This document shows, one piece after another, positions 46,988 through 56,648 of a stretch of 64,000 nucleotides of DNA. Both the position numbers and the translations under genes were made by a program. Source of the stretch: an uncultured Opitutaceae bacterium (GTDB taxonomy: Bacteria; Verrucomicrobiota; Verrucomicrobiia; Opitutales; Opitutaceae); assembly GCA_937889545.1 (NCBI GenBank), contig CALAOT010000071.1:62001-126000 (forward strand), written 5' to 3'. The notes below the pieces were generated by a model that saw only the letters and a program-made list of their open reading frames with translations, was not told the DNA's origin and did not search any database. The first letter of the stretch is position 1; each line of letters begins with the position of its first letter.

Positions 46988-47995
46988 TTATGCCGCCGTC
47001 TTGGGTCTGCCGGCCTTGAAAAGGCGAAAGAGAATCGCCAGCGACGGAAGCAGAATAACGGAGCCAGTCGCCAACGCCAAAACTAACAGGCGCAATGTCG
47101 CCGGTGGCGCGCCGGCGTTCGTGACCGTTACGTCGGGCGTGACAAGATTCGGATATTGCGCGAGGCAAAACCCTACAAGGATCAAGGTAACCTGACCTAC
47201 GGCCGCCACCCGCGCCAAGACGAACCGTCGCCACCACAGGGCCGCGAACGCCCCCGCCGCGCACAGGCTCGTCGCAACCAGAAGCCATGGCGCCCACCAC
47301 CTTGTCAATCCGTGAAACAGCTGCGGTGCCCCCTGCGCGGCGGTGAGGAAGACCGCTCCGGCCGCCGGTCCGAGAAAAAGCCCGGACCAAATGGCCCGAA
47401 GCCGGAAATCATTTTGCAGCACGGCCTCACCCTTTGTGTCGAGAGTCAGATAGGATGCAGCTAGGAATGCAAACAGACCAAGCGCGAATACGCCGCAAAC
47501 GAGAGCGAAAGGCGTAAGCCACCCCGCAAGATAGCCAGTGGTCACGAGGCCATTGGTAACGCGAATCCGTCCGGAAGCCAGTGCGCCAAGGATGACACCT
47601 TGGAAAAACGGCGTGGAAAAACTGGCCATGCCGAATGCTGCACCCCACCGGTGCCGCGTCGCACCCAATTGCGGGTCGTACTTGCGGAAAAGGAACGCAG
47701 AGCCGCGCAGCACGAGCCCGAAGATCATTACCGTAACCGGAATGTTCAGTGCGGTCATCATGGTCGCAAATGCTGTTGGAAAGCCGGTGAACAGCACCAC
47801 AACAACAAGGATGAGCCACACATGGTTGGCCTCCCAGATTGGCGCAATGGCCTTCGAAATCGCTTCCCGTTGGGCCTCGGCGCGGGGCCCGGTCGCAAGC
47901 AGATCCCATATGCCTCCTCCGAAATCCGCGCCGCCCATGACCGCATACAGGATCAAAGACAGCAAAATGGATAGGGCGACAGCGCCGGCGAGCAT
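46988..47995 (-). CDS. cydB: Cytochrome bd-type quinol oxidase subunit II
   Basis: 335-residue polytopic subunit II of a bd-type ubiquinol/menaquinol oxidase, with eight or nine hydrophobic helices. Diagnostic blocks are YAVMGGADFGGGIWDLLA, AIAPIWEANHVWLILVVVVL, FPTAFATMMTALNIPV and LRGSAFLFRKYDP. The length is typical of the CydB/CioB family. ATG 47995 lies 4 nt after the cydA stop, so the pair is coupled; the frame extends upstream within cydA but that part is not homologous. It ends the long pgm-glgP-gnd-zwf-cydA-cydB minus-strand series. Confidence 0.95.
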   Translation of the reverse strand: MLAGAVALSILLSLILYAVMGGADFGGGIWDLLATGPRAEAQREAISKAIAPIWEANHVWLILVVVVLFTGFPTAFATMMTALNIPVTVMIFGLVLRGSAFLFRKYDPQLGATRHRWGAAFGMASFSTPFFQGVILGALASGRIRVTNGLVTTGYLAGWLTPFALVCGVFALGLFAFLAASYLTLDTKGEAVLQNDFRLRAIWSGLFLGPAAGAVFLTAAQGAPQLFHGLTRWWAPWLLVATSLCAAGAFAALWWRRFVLARVAAVGQVTLILVGFCLAQYPNLVTPDVTVTNAGAPPATLRLLVLALATGSVILLPSLAILFRLFKAGRPKTAA

Positions 47996-47999
47996 GGGG

Positions 48000-49319
48000 T
48001 TAATCGGACGTCGAGACGGTGAGGTCAGTGGCCGTTTCCAAAAACTGGCGGCGCAGGAGCCTAAAAACGACGAAGGCGAGAAAGACGTATAACACCGTGA
48101 ACGCTGCGAAGGGGATCGCGATCCCCGGCATGGGGGTGACGGCGTCACCTGTCCGCATCACGTTATAGATGATCCATGGCTGCCTCCCCACTTCGGTCAC
48201 GACCCAGCCTGCCTCGATCGCCACGAAACCCAAAGGCCCGGCGGCAACAAGTGCGCGCAAGAATCCCGGGTGATCCGAAAGCGGCCCCTGGCGCCAGAAT
48301 AGACCGCCCGCCCAGCAGGCCACTGCCAGCATCCCGAAGCCCGAGAGGACCATCAGATCGAACGACCAATGAACGAGCCTCACGTTGGGCCAGTCGCCTC
48401 GCGGGAACTCTTCGAGGCCGGTGACTCTTACCCCAGGGTCGCTGGCAAGGAGCAAACTCAAGCCTTGCGGAATTCTGAGCGCGTAGCCGGTGGTGAGTGT
48501 CGCGTCGTCAGGATTCCCTCCGATGAGCAACGGAGCGCCAGCTTGCGTCCGATAGAGGGCCTCCATTGCTGCAAGCTTGGCCGGTTGCAGGTGGCCTACG
48601 GCGCGCGCGCTCACGTCGCCGCTCACGATTTGCAGCGGGATGCTTATGCAGCCGACTGCCAGCGCCAAGACAAGCGCGCTGCGATGAAAGACGCTGCGCG
48701 GATTTTGCAACAGGAAGAACGCATGAACGGCAGCCACCGCGAAACCTGTGGCGACAAATGCCGCCAGGGTCATATGCAGGACTTCGTGCAAACTCGCCGG
48801 GTTCAACATGGCGGCGACAGGATCAATCTCCGTGAATTTGCCGTTGGCGAATTTGAATCCAGCTGGGGCGTTCATCCACGCGTTGGCCGTCACGACGAAT
48901 ATGCCGGATAGGATTCCGCTAATCGCAACGACCACACCCGCAAGCCAGTGCAGCAGCGGAGACAGCCGGCTCCGGCCATAGAGATACACCCCGATAAAGA
49001 TCGCCTCCGTGAAGAACGCGAAACCCTCCAGGGAAAAAGGCATGCCGATGATCGCGCCGGCATTCCTCATAAAGCCTGGCCAAAGCAGGCCGAGTTCGAA
49101 CGAAAGAACGGTGCCTGAGACCGCGCCCACTCCGAAGAGAACGGCCGTGCCTTTTGCCCAACGTTTGGCAAGTTCGAGATAAACGGGTTTGCGTGTGCGG
49201 AGATAGGTCCCCTCGGCGAGGACCATCAACAACGGCATCCCAATTCCGAGGGCCGCGAAAACGATGTGGAACGCCAGTGACATCGCCATCAGCGAGCGGG
49301 CGAAGAAAAAATCATCCAT
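48000..49319 (-). CDS. cydA: Cytochrome bd-type quinol oxidase subunit I (cyanide-insensitive, short Q-loop type)
   Basis: 439-residue catalytic subunit carrying hemes b558, b595 and d; reduces O2 to water with quinol at high affinity. Motifs: ARSLMAMSLAFHIVFAALGI (heme-ligand His), GPxFR-like GLLWPGFMRNAGAIIGMPF, SLEGFAFFTEAIFIGVYLYG, ASLHEVLHMTLAAF (b558 His), VHWSFDLMVLSGFGM (Met ligand) and EAGWVVTEVGRQPWIIYNVM. The chain is much shorter than E. coli CydA and lacks the long Q-loop insert, as in CioA-type oxidases. The ATG at 49319 was chosen over TTG 49325. It lies 63 nt downstream of zwf in the same operon-like series. Confidence 0.95.
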   Translation of the reverse strand: MDDFFFARSLMAMSLAFHIVFAALGIGMPLLMVLAEGTYLRTRKPVYLELAKRWAKGTAVLFGVGAVSGTVLSFELGLLWPGFMRNAGAIIGMPFSLEGFAFFTEAIFIGVYLYGRSRLSPLLHWLAGVVVAISGILSGIFVVTANAWMNAPAGFKFANGKFTEIDPVAAMLNPASLHEVLHMTLAAFVATGFAVAAVHAFFLLQNPRSVFHRSALVLALAVGCISIPLQIVSGDVSARAVGHLQPAKLAAMEALYRTQAGAPLLIGGNPDDATLTTGYALRIPQGLSLLLASDPGVRVTGLEEFPRGDWPNVRLVHWSFDLMVLSGFGMLAVACWAGGLFWRQGPLSDHPGFLRALVAAGPLGFVAIEAGWVVTEVGRQPWIIYNVMRTGDAVTPMPGIAIPFAAFTVLYVFLAFVVFRLLRRQFLETATDLTVSTSD

Positions 49320-49382
49320 GGGCAAACTCTCGGGTCTGAGCGGGAGGCAATTTGCGGTCCCCGTGGCGTGACGCCGAACGTG

Positions 49383-50933
49383 TTATTCCGACGTTGGCCG
49401 TTTTTTGCCCCTCGTGTCAGCTTGATTCGCCAATTCCGTCGGTTGCGGCCAGCGATGGTCCTGCTGCTCAAGCAGCCCTTGCACCGATTCCGGTCCCCAC
49501 GTGCCGGCTGCATAGTTGGGAAAATCGCCGGGTTCGGTGGTGGCCCATGCCTCGACAACGGGCATGAGTAGCTCCCATGCCGCCTCCACCTGATCGGCCC
49601 GCATGAAGAGCGTGGCGTCGTTTTTCATCACGTCCCACAGCAACGTCTCGTAGGCATCGGGTGAAGCTGCGGCGAAGCTCCCGCGGTAACTGAACCGCAT
49701 GTCCACCGGCCGCAGCTGCATCTTTGCCCCTGGGTATTTTGCCTGAAAGCCCAGCACGATCCCTTCTTCCGGCTGAATCGACAACACGAGCCGGGAAGGT
49801 TGCCAGCCGAGCGAAGCCTCGAGCGGGAACGACCGATGAGGCACTGCTCGGAATTGGATGGAGATCTCCGATGCCTGCCTGGGCAGGCGTTTGCCGGTCC
49901 GCAGGTAGAACGGCACGTCCTGCCATCGCCAGTTGTCGACGAAAACCTTCAACGCCACAAACGTCTCCGTCCGGGAATCCCGCGCTACGCCGTTTTCATC
50001 GCGATAGGCGGTCATTCTCATTCCCCCGGCCCCGCCGGATGCATATTGGCCCCGCACGGCGCATTGCGCGACGGCGTCGCGGTGAATCGGACGGGTAGCG
50101 TGGAGCACGTCGACCTTCTTGTTGCGTATCTCATCGGCGTCAAAGGAGACCATTGGTTCCATCGCCACGAGGCACAGCAGCTGCATCAGATGGTTTTGCA
50201 CCATGTCGCGGAGCGCGCCGGCATGATCGTAATAGCCGCCGCGGTGCTCAACGCCCACCGTCTCTGCAACGGTGATCGTCACGTAGTCTACGTAGCGACG
50301 ATTCCATATCGGCTCGAAGAGCGGGTTGGCGAAACGGAACGCCAGGATGTTTTGCACTGTTTCCTTGCCGAGATAGTGGTCGATCCGGAAGATCTGCGAC
50401 TCCTCGAAGCTGGCTGCCAGAATGGCATTCAGGGCGCGCGCCGAATCCAAGTCGTAGCCAATCGGCTTTTCGACAACGATACGCGCCCAGGCGCGGTCGC
50501 GTGTGAGCCCGGCGTTGCCAAGATATTTCGGGATCTGCCCAAACATCGAGGGCGGTGTAGCCATGTAAAAAATTCGATGAGCCTTGGAGCCCCATTTCCT
50601 CTCCAGCTCCGCGCACTGGGCGCCAAGCATCGTGTATGTCGACGGTTTCTTGAAATCGCCCTGTTGGTAATGAATGTGCGACGCGAACAGTTTCCAGGCG
50701 GAATCTTTCAAGTCTCCTAACCGGGAGAACTGTCTGATTCCATCGTGAAACCGGCGACGCAACGCGTCATCGCCGAGCTTGATTCGATCCACTGCAATGA
50801 TGGCAAACTGGGCGGGCAGTCCGCGGTCCCGTAAGAGATCAAACAGGGCCGGGATTAGCTTGCGCCAGGTTAGATCGCCGGCGCCGCCGAAAATAACAAA
50901 GACGGTCGGCTCGAATTGGTCCTTCGTGTTCAT
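49383..50933 (-). CDS. zwf: Glucose-6-phosphate 1-dehydrogenase
   Basis: 516-residue enzyme of the oxidative pentose phosphate pathway: glucose 6-phosphate + NADP+ to 6-phosphogluconolactone. The coenzyme fingerprint is VFVIFGGAGDLTWRKLIPAL (GGAGDL where GASGDL is usual), the substrate motif is FRIDHYLGKETVQN, and VEKPIGYD and the C-terminal DMRFSYRGSF/DAYETLLWDVMKND blocks are present. The C-terminus (NYAAGTWGPESVQGLL) is typical. The ATG at 50933 overlaps the gnd stop (ATGA at 50930-50933), giving translational coupling with the enzyme two steps downstream. No pgl (lactonase) gene is in the window. Confidence 0.96.
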   Translation of the reverse strand: MNTKDQFEPTVFVIFGGAGDLTWRKLIPALFDLLRDRGLPAQFAIIAVDRIKLGDDALRRRFHDGIRQFSRLGDLKDSAWKLFASHIHYQQGDFKKPSTYTMLGAQCAELERKWGSKAHRIFYMATPPSMFGQIPKYLGNAGLTRDRAWARIVVEKPIGYDLDSARALNAILAASFEESQIFRIDHYLGKETVQNILAFRFANPLFEPIWNRRYVDYVTITVAETVGVEHRGGYYDHAGALRDMVQNHLMQLLCLVAMEPMVSFDADEIRNKKVDVLHATRPIHRDAVAQCAVRGQYASGGAGGMRMTAYRDENGVARDSRTETFVALKVFVDNWRWQDVPFYLRTGKRLPRQASEISIQFRAVPHRSFPLEASLGWQPSRLVLSIQPEEGIVLGFQAKYPGAKMQLRPVDMRFSYRGSFAAASPDAYETLLWDVMKNDATLFMRADQVEAAWELLMPVVEAWATTEPGDFPNYAAGTWGPESVQGLLEQQDHRWPQPTELANQADTRGKKRPTSE

Positions 50934-52366
50934 GGTTCGGGCTGTTTTTCCCATTCTGTGTGAAACGAGCCCTTGGCGTCGATCCGCTCGTACGTGTGGG
51001 CACCGAAATAGTCGCGCTGGGCTTGGATGAGATTGGCTGGCAGCCATGCGCTGCGATAGCCGTCAAGGTAGCCTAGAGCCGACATCAGGCCTGGCGCTGG
51101 GAGGCCGAGCTGCGCGGTTGTCGCGACGATGATGCGCAAATCCTCCTGATGCGCCATTACGGATGTCCCCAGGTCAGGATCGAGGAGCAGATTGGGCAGA
51201 CCGAACTGGCGGAGATAGGCCGCCCGGATCGGCTCGAGGACGGCGGCGCGAATGATGCAGCCCCCGCGCCAGATCCGCGCGACGTCGGACAGGTTGAGGC
51301 CGTAGCCGTATTTCTTCGAGGCCGCCGTCAGCAGCGCGAGCCCTTGCGCATAAGTGATTATCATTCCGGCGAAAAGAGCGCGAGCCAACTGTTGCAGCAG
51401 GACTCCGCGATCGCCGGGAAACGCGCGGGCCCGCCGAGGCAGCGCGGCACCGGCCGCCTCGCGTTCGCTCTCCAGCATGGATAGATTGCGCATCGAGACC
51501 GCCGCGTCGATCGTGGGCACCGGCACTTTCAGTTCGAGCGCACTTTCCGATGTCCACATGCCGGTGCCTTTCTGGATGGCCACGTCGAGAATTTCGTCGA
51601 TCAGCCGCCGCCCGGTCTCGGCGTCCCGTTCGGAGAAGATTTTCCCGGCGATTTCCACCAGATAGCCGGCCAGCTCGCCCCGGTTCCACTCGGCATAGGA
51701 ATCATGCAGTTCGTCGTCGCTCAGGCCCAGGCCGCGTTTCATGATGTCATACGTCTCGGCGATAAGCTGCATCAGGCCGTATTCGATGCCGTTGTGGACC
51801 ATCTTCACATAGTGTCCGGCCGATCCCGGCCCAAGCCAGGTGGCGCACGGCTCGCCGTTAATCTGCGCGGCGGCAGTCTCGAGAACGGGGCGGACCCGTT
51901 CGTAGGCGTCCTTTGCGCCCCCCGGCATGATACTCGGGCCGTGCCGCGCGCCTTCTTCACCGCCCGAAACTCCGACGCCCAGAAGTCGCATGTTTCGGGC
52001 CGCCAGTTTGTGCATGCGCGCGTCGGTGTCCGTAAAATGCGAGTTGCCGGCGTCGATGATGAGATCCCCATTGTCCAAGTGCGGCAGCAAGTCCTCAATG
52101 ACGGCGTCAACGGGCGCTCCGGCGGGCACGAGCAGCATGACCGCCCGCGGGCGGCGGAGCGAGGCAACAAGAATCTTGATGTCTGCCGCTCCTCGGACCT
52201 CGCGTTGACCGGCTTCGCAAACCAGTGCCGCGATCTTGGCAGCGTCTTTGTCATACCCCGCGACCGAGAAGCCGTGGTCCGCCATGTTGAGCAGGAAATT
52301 GCGCCCCATGACGCCCAAGCCCACCATGCCGATTTCATACCGAGGTTGCGATTGCTTGTTGTTCAA
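50930..52366 (-). CDS. gnd: 6-phosphogluconate dehydrogenase (decarboxylating)
   Basis: 478-residue NADP-dependent enzyme converting 6-phosphogluconate to ribulose 5-phosphate + CO2. Rossmann motif GMVGLGVMGRNFLLNMADHG, LIIDAGNSHFTDTD, GVGVSGGEEGARHGPSIMPG (substrate loop), GHYVKMVHNGIEYGLMQLIA (catalytic Lys/His/Asn) and the C-terminal QAQRDYFGAHTYERID are all present; length is normal. The start is TTG 52366, supported by GGAGAAA 5 nt upstream. The stop overlaps the zwf start. It lies 47 nt downstream of glgP, so carbon released from glycogen is channelled towards NADPH by a single transcript. Confidence 0.96.
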   Translation of the reverse strand: MNNKQSQPRYEIGMVGLGVMGRNFLLNMADHGFSVAGYDKDAAKIAALVCEAGQREVRGAADIKILVASLRRPRAVMLLVPAGAPVDAVIEDLLPHLDNGDLIIDAGNSHFTDTDARMHKLAARNMRLLGVGVSGGEEGARHGPSIMPGGAKDAYERVRPVLETAAAQINGEPCATWLGPGSAGHYVKMVHNGIEYGLMQLIAETYDIMKRGLGLSDDELHDSYAEWNRGELAGYLVEIAGKIFSERDAETGRRLIDEILDVAIQKGTGMWTSESALELKVPVPTIDAAVSMRNLSMLESEREAAGAALPRRARAFPGDRGVLLQQLARALFAGMIITYAQGLALLTAASKKYGYGLNLSDVARIWRGGCIIRAAVLEPIRAAYLRQFGLPNLLLDPDLGTSVMAHQEDLRIIVATTAQLGLPAPGLMSALGYLDGYRSAWLPANLIQAQRDYFGAHTYERIDAKGSFHTEWEKQPEP

Positions 52367-52413
52367 GAGATTTCTCCGGTGTTATCCGCGAGTGGCCTGG
52401 ATAGATTTCAGGT

Positions 52414-54948
52414 TCATTTCTGCCAGGTAATCCAGCCTGCCTCAAGGGGCACTTCGAGATCATTGAGATGCGGCACGATTCGCGCGGTATAGTCCGCCGC
52501 CGGCCGCGCGGAACTGACCGTGGCGGAGAAAGCAAAGCTGCCGGCTTCGTGCGCGAGTGGTCGCAAGCGTGTCATCTCCTGACGAACGGCTTCACCCCCC
52601 TGCAAGCCATCTGCATAAAGCTCAACCCGGACCGAGTCTGGGTTGATGTCCTTCAGAAAGACTTTCACTACGATTACTTGCCGCTCCCCCTTGGCTTCCA
52701 CGATGACCGCGCCAAAACTGAGGGCGCCCCATTTTGGCGCCAGGGCGTTCCGCCATTCGACCAGATGGCGGGCTGCAGCACCTTGGTTTGCGGCGCGTGC
52801 CCGATACGAAGCGGCTGCGGGCAAGTAATGCTGCTCGGTGTATTCGGTCACCGCGCGACTGGCCGAGAACCTGGGCGTCAACTGCGCCATGCTTTCGCGC
52901 ATTCGCGCTACCCAGGCAGTGGGAATGCCCTCCTTGTTGCGCGCATAAAACTCCGGAATGACGTCCTGCTCGAGCCGTTCATAGAGCGCCTCGGCCTCGG
53001 CCACATCCCAAAAGGGATCGTCACCGTGTTCCTGACCATCCCCCAAGGCCCATCCAAGTTCCGACGCATAGGCTTCGGCCCACCAGCCGTCCAGCTCGGA
53101 GAGATTCAGGCCGCCATTAACGAGAACCTTCATGCCGCTTGTGCCGCTGGCTTCCCACGGCCGCCGGGGCGTGTTGATCCAGACGTCTACCCCCTGCACC
53201 ATGCGCTCCGCCAGGAGCATATCGTAATCGGCCAGGAAGATGACCGGGGGACTTGCCTCGCTGCGCCTGATAAAACGCGTCCACTCCTGAATCAGGGCCT
53301 GCCCGGCCAGATCAGCCGGATGTGCCTTGCCCGCAAGGATAAGTTGCACCGGCCTCTGGGGATTTTTCAGGATGCGGATCAGCCGCTCGGGATCGTGCAG
53401 CAGAAGGTTGGGCCGCTTGTAGGTCGCAAAGCGCCGCGCAAAGCCGAGCGTCAGCACCGCGGGATTCAGTCGCGCTTGCGTTCGTGCGATCGTATCTTTG
53501 TCCGCTCCGGCGGCAGCCATTTGCCGGCCGACGGCTTCGCGGGCATATTCCACAAGAGATTTGCAGGTGGCGGTCCGCATCGCCCAGAGCTTCTCGTCGG
53601 ACACCCGGCGGAGGTCCGTCTCCAATGTTGCCGACGTTCCCAGCCACCGTCCCTTGCCACAGGCCTCCGTCCACAGCAGGTCTGCGGCAGCCGAATCCCA
53701 GGTAGGCATGTGTACGCCATTGGTCACGTGGCCAACCGGGACATCGTCCTCCGGCCAACTTGGAAACAACGGCGCAAGGATGTGCCGGCTCACCCGGCCA
53801 TGCAACCTGCTGACGCCGTTGACCGCCCCGCTCCCGCGAGTCGCGAGATAAGCCATATTGAAAGGCTCGCTCGCGTCATCGGGATTCCGGCGGCCCAACG
53901 CGAGCAGGTCGCGCATGGGAATGCCCAGGTCGTCCTGCGCATACATGGCGAAATACTGTTCCATCAGGCCGGGAGAAAAGACGTCAAATCCAGCGGCAAC
54001 AGCCGTGTGAGTCGTGAAGAGATTGCCGGCGCGCGTGGCCGCAAGCGCGACGGCGAATGGCTGTTTGATCTCCTGCATGAAGCTCCGCGCCCGCTCCAAA
54101 AGCGCGAATGCGGCATGGCCTTCGTTGAGATGGCAGACGTCCGGCTTGATCCCAAGCGCGTCAAGCAACCGCCAGCCACCGATCCCGAGCACGATTTCCT
54201 GCTTTAGGCGCAACTCCGCGTCGCCGCCATACAGCTCGCTTGTTATCCCCCGGTGCACGGGCGGGTTGGCCGCATCATTGCTGTCGAGCAGATAGAGTTT
54301 TCGCCGGCCCACCTTCACCAACCACGCGCGCAGCCAAACCGAATCACCCGGCAACGCGATCTCCACCCTCAACAACTCGCCGTTCGGCTTCCGCACCGGT
54401 GTAACAGGCAGTTGTCCGGGATCATTATACGGGTAGAGTGCTTGCTGGGCCCCGCTCCGGTCGATCACCTGGCGAAAATACCCGTGCTGATAAAGCAGGC
54501 CCACGCCAATTACCGGCACGCCGAGATCGCTGGCGGCCTTGAGTTGGTCGCCGGCCACGTTGCCCAAACCTCCCGAATAAATCGGAAGGGCCTCGCTGAG
54601 CATGAACTCCATGCAAAAATAAGCGACGCAACTGAGTTGTGACCCGGGATATTTTTGCTGAAACCATGCGGGCGCCGTTTCCGCCTGCCGGTTGGCCATC
54701 ACCAGGTCTTCGAGCAGCTTGCAAAACCCGGGATCGGCCAAGGAGGCCGCCAATCTATCATGCGCGACGGTCTGGAGCACTACGCTAGGGTGACGGGTGG
54801 TCTCCCAGAGCGCGGGATCGAGCCTTTGCCATAACTCGTCGGAACAATGATTCCACGTCCAGCGCAAGTCCATAGCCAGTTCCGTCAAGGCATCGCTGCC
54901 TTCTGGCGGCCTAGAAGGAAATGGATTGGCAGGTGGATTTGGGTTCAT
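52414..54948 (-). CDS. glgP: Alpha-glucan (glycogen/starch) phosphorylase, GT35
   Basis: 844-residue PLP-dependent phosphorylase of the short-N-terminus alpha-glucan type, cutting alpha-1,4-glucans to glucose 1-phosphate. Blocks: ELAMDLRWTWNHCSDELW, CMEFMLSEALPIYSGGLGN, HLNEGHAAFALLERARSFM, VGHVTNGVHMPTW, GFARRFATYKRPNLLL and EASGTSGMKVLVNGGLNLSE with PLP-binding Lys607. Product glucose 1-phosphate is the substrate of the phosphoglucomutase encoded 26 nt upstream. The ATG at 54948 gives the expected N-terminus. The C-terminal 100 residues (VIVEAKGERQVIVVKVFLKD) form the usual DUF3417-related tail of this subfamily. Confidence 0.95.
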   Translation of the reverse strand: MNPNPPANPFPSRPPEGSDALTELAMDLRWTWNHCSDELWQRLDPALWETTRHPSVVLQTVAHDRLAASLADPGFCKLLEDLVMANRQAETAPAWFQQKYPGSQLSCVAYFCMEFMLSEALPIYSGGLGNVAGDQLKAASDLGVPVIGVGLLYQHGYFRQVIDRSGAQQALYPYNDPGQLPVTPVRKPNGELLRVEIALPGDSVWLRAWLVKVGRRKLYLLDSNDAANPPVHRGITSELYGGDAELRLKQEIVLGIGGWRLLDALGIKPDVCHLNEGHAAFALLERARSFMQEIKQPFAVALAATRAGNLFTTHTAVAAGFDVFSPGLMEQYFAMYAQDDLGIPMRDLLALGRRNPDDASEPFNMAYLATRGSGAVNGVSRLHGRVSRHILAPLFPSWPEDDVPVGHVTNGVHMPTWDSAAADLLWTEACGKGRWLGTSATLETDLRRVSDEKLWAMRTATCKSLVEYAREAVGRQMAAAGADKDTIARTQARLNPAVLTLGFARRFATYKRPNLLLHDPERLIRILKNPQRPVQLILAGKAHPADLAGQALIQEWTRFIRRSEASPPVIFLADYDMLLAERMVQGVDVWINTPRRPWEASGTSGMKVLVNGGLNLSELDGWWAEAYASELGWALGDGQEHGDDPFWDVAEAEALYERLEQDVIPEFYARNKEGIPTAWVARMRESMAQLTPRFSASRAVTEYTEQHYLPAAASYRARAANQGAAARHLVEWRNALAPKWGALSFGAVIVEAKGERQVIVVKVFLKDINPDSVRVELYADGLQGGEAVRQEMTRLRPLAHEAGSFAFSATVSSARPAADYTARIVPHLNDLEVPLEAGWITWQK

Positions 54949-54974
54949 GGATATATATTAGCTGGCTGATGAGA

Positions 54975-56648
54975 TCAGGTGGCTCTCCTTGCTTTGCTCG
55001 GCGCCGAGGTCGCCAGAGTCGCGCTGACGAACGTCTGGGCTTCTTTCAAGATCTTGTGCATGTGGGTCTCACCGCGAAAACTCTCGGCGTAGATCTTATA
55101 GATGTCCTCGGTTCCGGATGGCCGCGCCGCAAACCAACCGTTGGCCGTCACTACCTTCAGCCCACCGAGTGGCGCGGAGTTGCCGGGGGCGCGGGTGAGA
55201 ATCCTGTCGACCTTTTCGCCTGCTAGTTCCGTGAGGTTGACCCGTTCGGGGTCAAGCTTTGCCAAAGCGGCTTTTTCAGGCGGCGAGGCCGGTGCTTCCA
55301 CACGATCATAAAACGGCTCGCCGAGTTCCTGCGTGAGCGCGCGATAAAGTTTCCCAGGATCACGGCCCGTACGCGCCGTGATTTCCGCGGCGAGCAGGCA
55401 TGGAATAAAGCCATCCTTATCCGTCGTCCATACGCTGCCATCCAGGCGGGCGAAGGACGCACCGGCGCTCTCCTCGCCCCCAAAACCCAGCGCGCCATCG
55501 AGCAGGCCGTCGACGAACCATTTGAAACCGACAGGTACCTCGTAGAGATTCCGCTTCAATTTCGCCGTTACGCGATCGATCAGTGCGCTGCTCACGATCG
55601 TTTTTCCAACTGCGGCCTTGGGACTCCACTTGGGACGGTGTTGAAAAAGCTCGGAAATCGCCACCGCCAAGAAGTGATTGGGCGGGAGAAGCCCTGCACT
55701 CTTAGTGACAATCCCGTGCCGGTCATGGTCGGTGTCGCAAGCGAACGAGAGATCGAAGCGGTCCCTCATCCCGATAAGGCTCGCCATGGCATATGGCGAG
55801 GAGGGATCCATTCGGATCTGGCCGTCCCAATCCACCGTCATGAATCTGAAGGTTGGATCGACCGCCTCGTTCACGACGATCAGATCGAGCTTATGTCGCT
55901 CGGCAATCTTCGCCCAGTAATGAACGCCGGCGCCGCCTAACGGATCCACGCCCAGGCGAAGCTTGGCGCCGCGAATCACTTTCAGGTCTATGACGTTGCC
56001 GAGATCGCTTATATAGGCGTTTATGTAATCATACCGGTGCGTCGTGGATGCGTGCAGCGCCCGCTTGTAAGGAATGCGTCTCACCCCGTTTGGACGGGTT
56101 CTGAGCAGCGCATTCGCCTTGGCCTCGATCCAGCCGGTTGTGGCGTTGTCTGCCGGCCCACCATTGGGCGGATTATATTTGAACCCGCCATCATGGGGCG
56201 GATTGTGCGAGGGCGTGATGACAATCCCGTCAGCCAGCCCGCTTTGTCGCCCGCGATTGTAATCTAAGATCGTATGGGAAATCACGGGGGTCGGCGTGTA
56301 CTCATCGCCTTCGGCGATCATCGTCTCGACCCCGTTTGCGGAAAGCACTTCGAGGGCCGTGGCGAAAGCCGGGGTCGACAGTGCGTGGGTATCGATGCCG
56401 ATGAACAGCGGACCGGAAAATCTCTGCTGTGCGCGGAAATGGCAGATCGCCTGGGTAATCGCCAGGATGTGCCATTCGTTGAACGTGAGTTTGAAGGATG
56501 ACCCACGATGTCCGGAAGTGCCAAACGCCACGCGCTGCGCCGCCACTGCTGGATCGGGCACGCCTGTATAGTAAGCGGTGATGAGCCGAGGCACATCGAC
56601 CAGCAGTCCGATAGGCGCAGGCTTTCCTGCCAAAGGGCTTTTTTTCAA
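54975..56648 (-). CDS. pgm: Phosphoglucomutase (alpha-D-glucose specific)
   Basis: 557-residue phosphohexomutase interconverting glucose 1-phosphate and glucose 6-phosphate. Catalytic phosphoserine loop TPSHNPPHDGG with Ser147, metal loop DTDHDRHG, sugar-binding GGEESAGASF and phosphate-binding ARPSGTEDIYKIYAESF are intact, with the entry VAFGTSGHRGSSFKLTFNE. The start TTG 56648 overlaps the TGA of the truncated aldolase upstream (TTGA), with AAGGGA 5-10 nt before it. First intact gene of the pgm-glgP-gnd-zwf-cydA-cydB series; it joins phosphorolysis to the pentose phosphate enzymes. Confidence 0.95.
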   Translation of the reverse strand: MKKSPLAGKPAPIGLLVDVPRLITAYYTGVPDPAVAAQRVAFGTSGHRGSSFKLTFNEWHILAITQAICHFRAQQRFSGPLFIGIDTHALSTPAFATALEVLSANGVETMIAEGDEYTPTPVISHTILDYNRGRQSGLADGIVITPSHNPPHDGGFKYNPPNGGPADNATTGWIEAKANALLRTRPNGVRRIPYKRALHASTTHRYDYINAYISDLGNVIDLKVIRGAKLRLGVDPLGGAGVHYWAKIAERHKLDLIVVNEAVDPTFRFMTVDWDGQIRMDPSSPYAMASLIGMRDRFDLSFACDTDHDRHGIVTKSAGLLPPNHFLAVAISELFQHRPKWSPKAAVGKTIVSSALIDRVTAKLKRNLYEVPVGFKWFVDGLLDGALGFGGEESAGASFARLDGSVWTTDKDGFIPCLLAAEITARTGRDPGKLYRALTQELGEPFYDRVEAPASPPEKAALAKLDPERVNLTELAGEKVDRILTRAPGNSAPLGGLKVVTANGWFAARPSGTEDIYKIYAESFRGETHMHKILKEAQTFVSATLATSAPSKARRAT

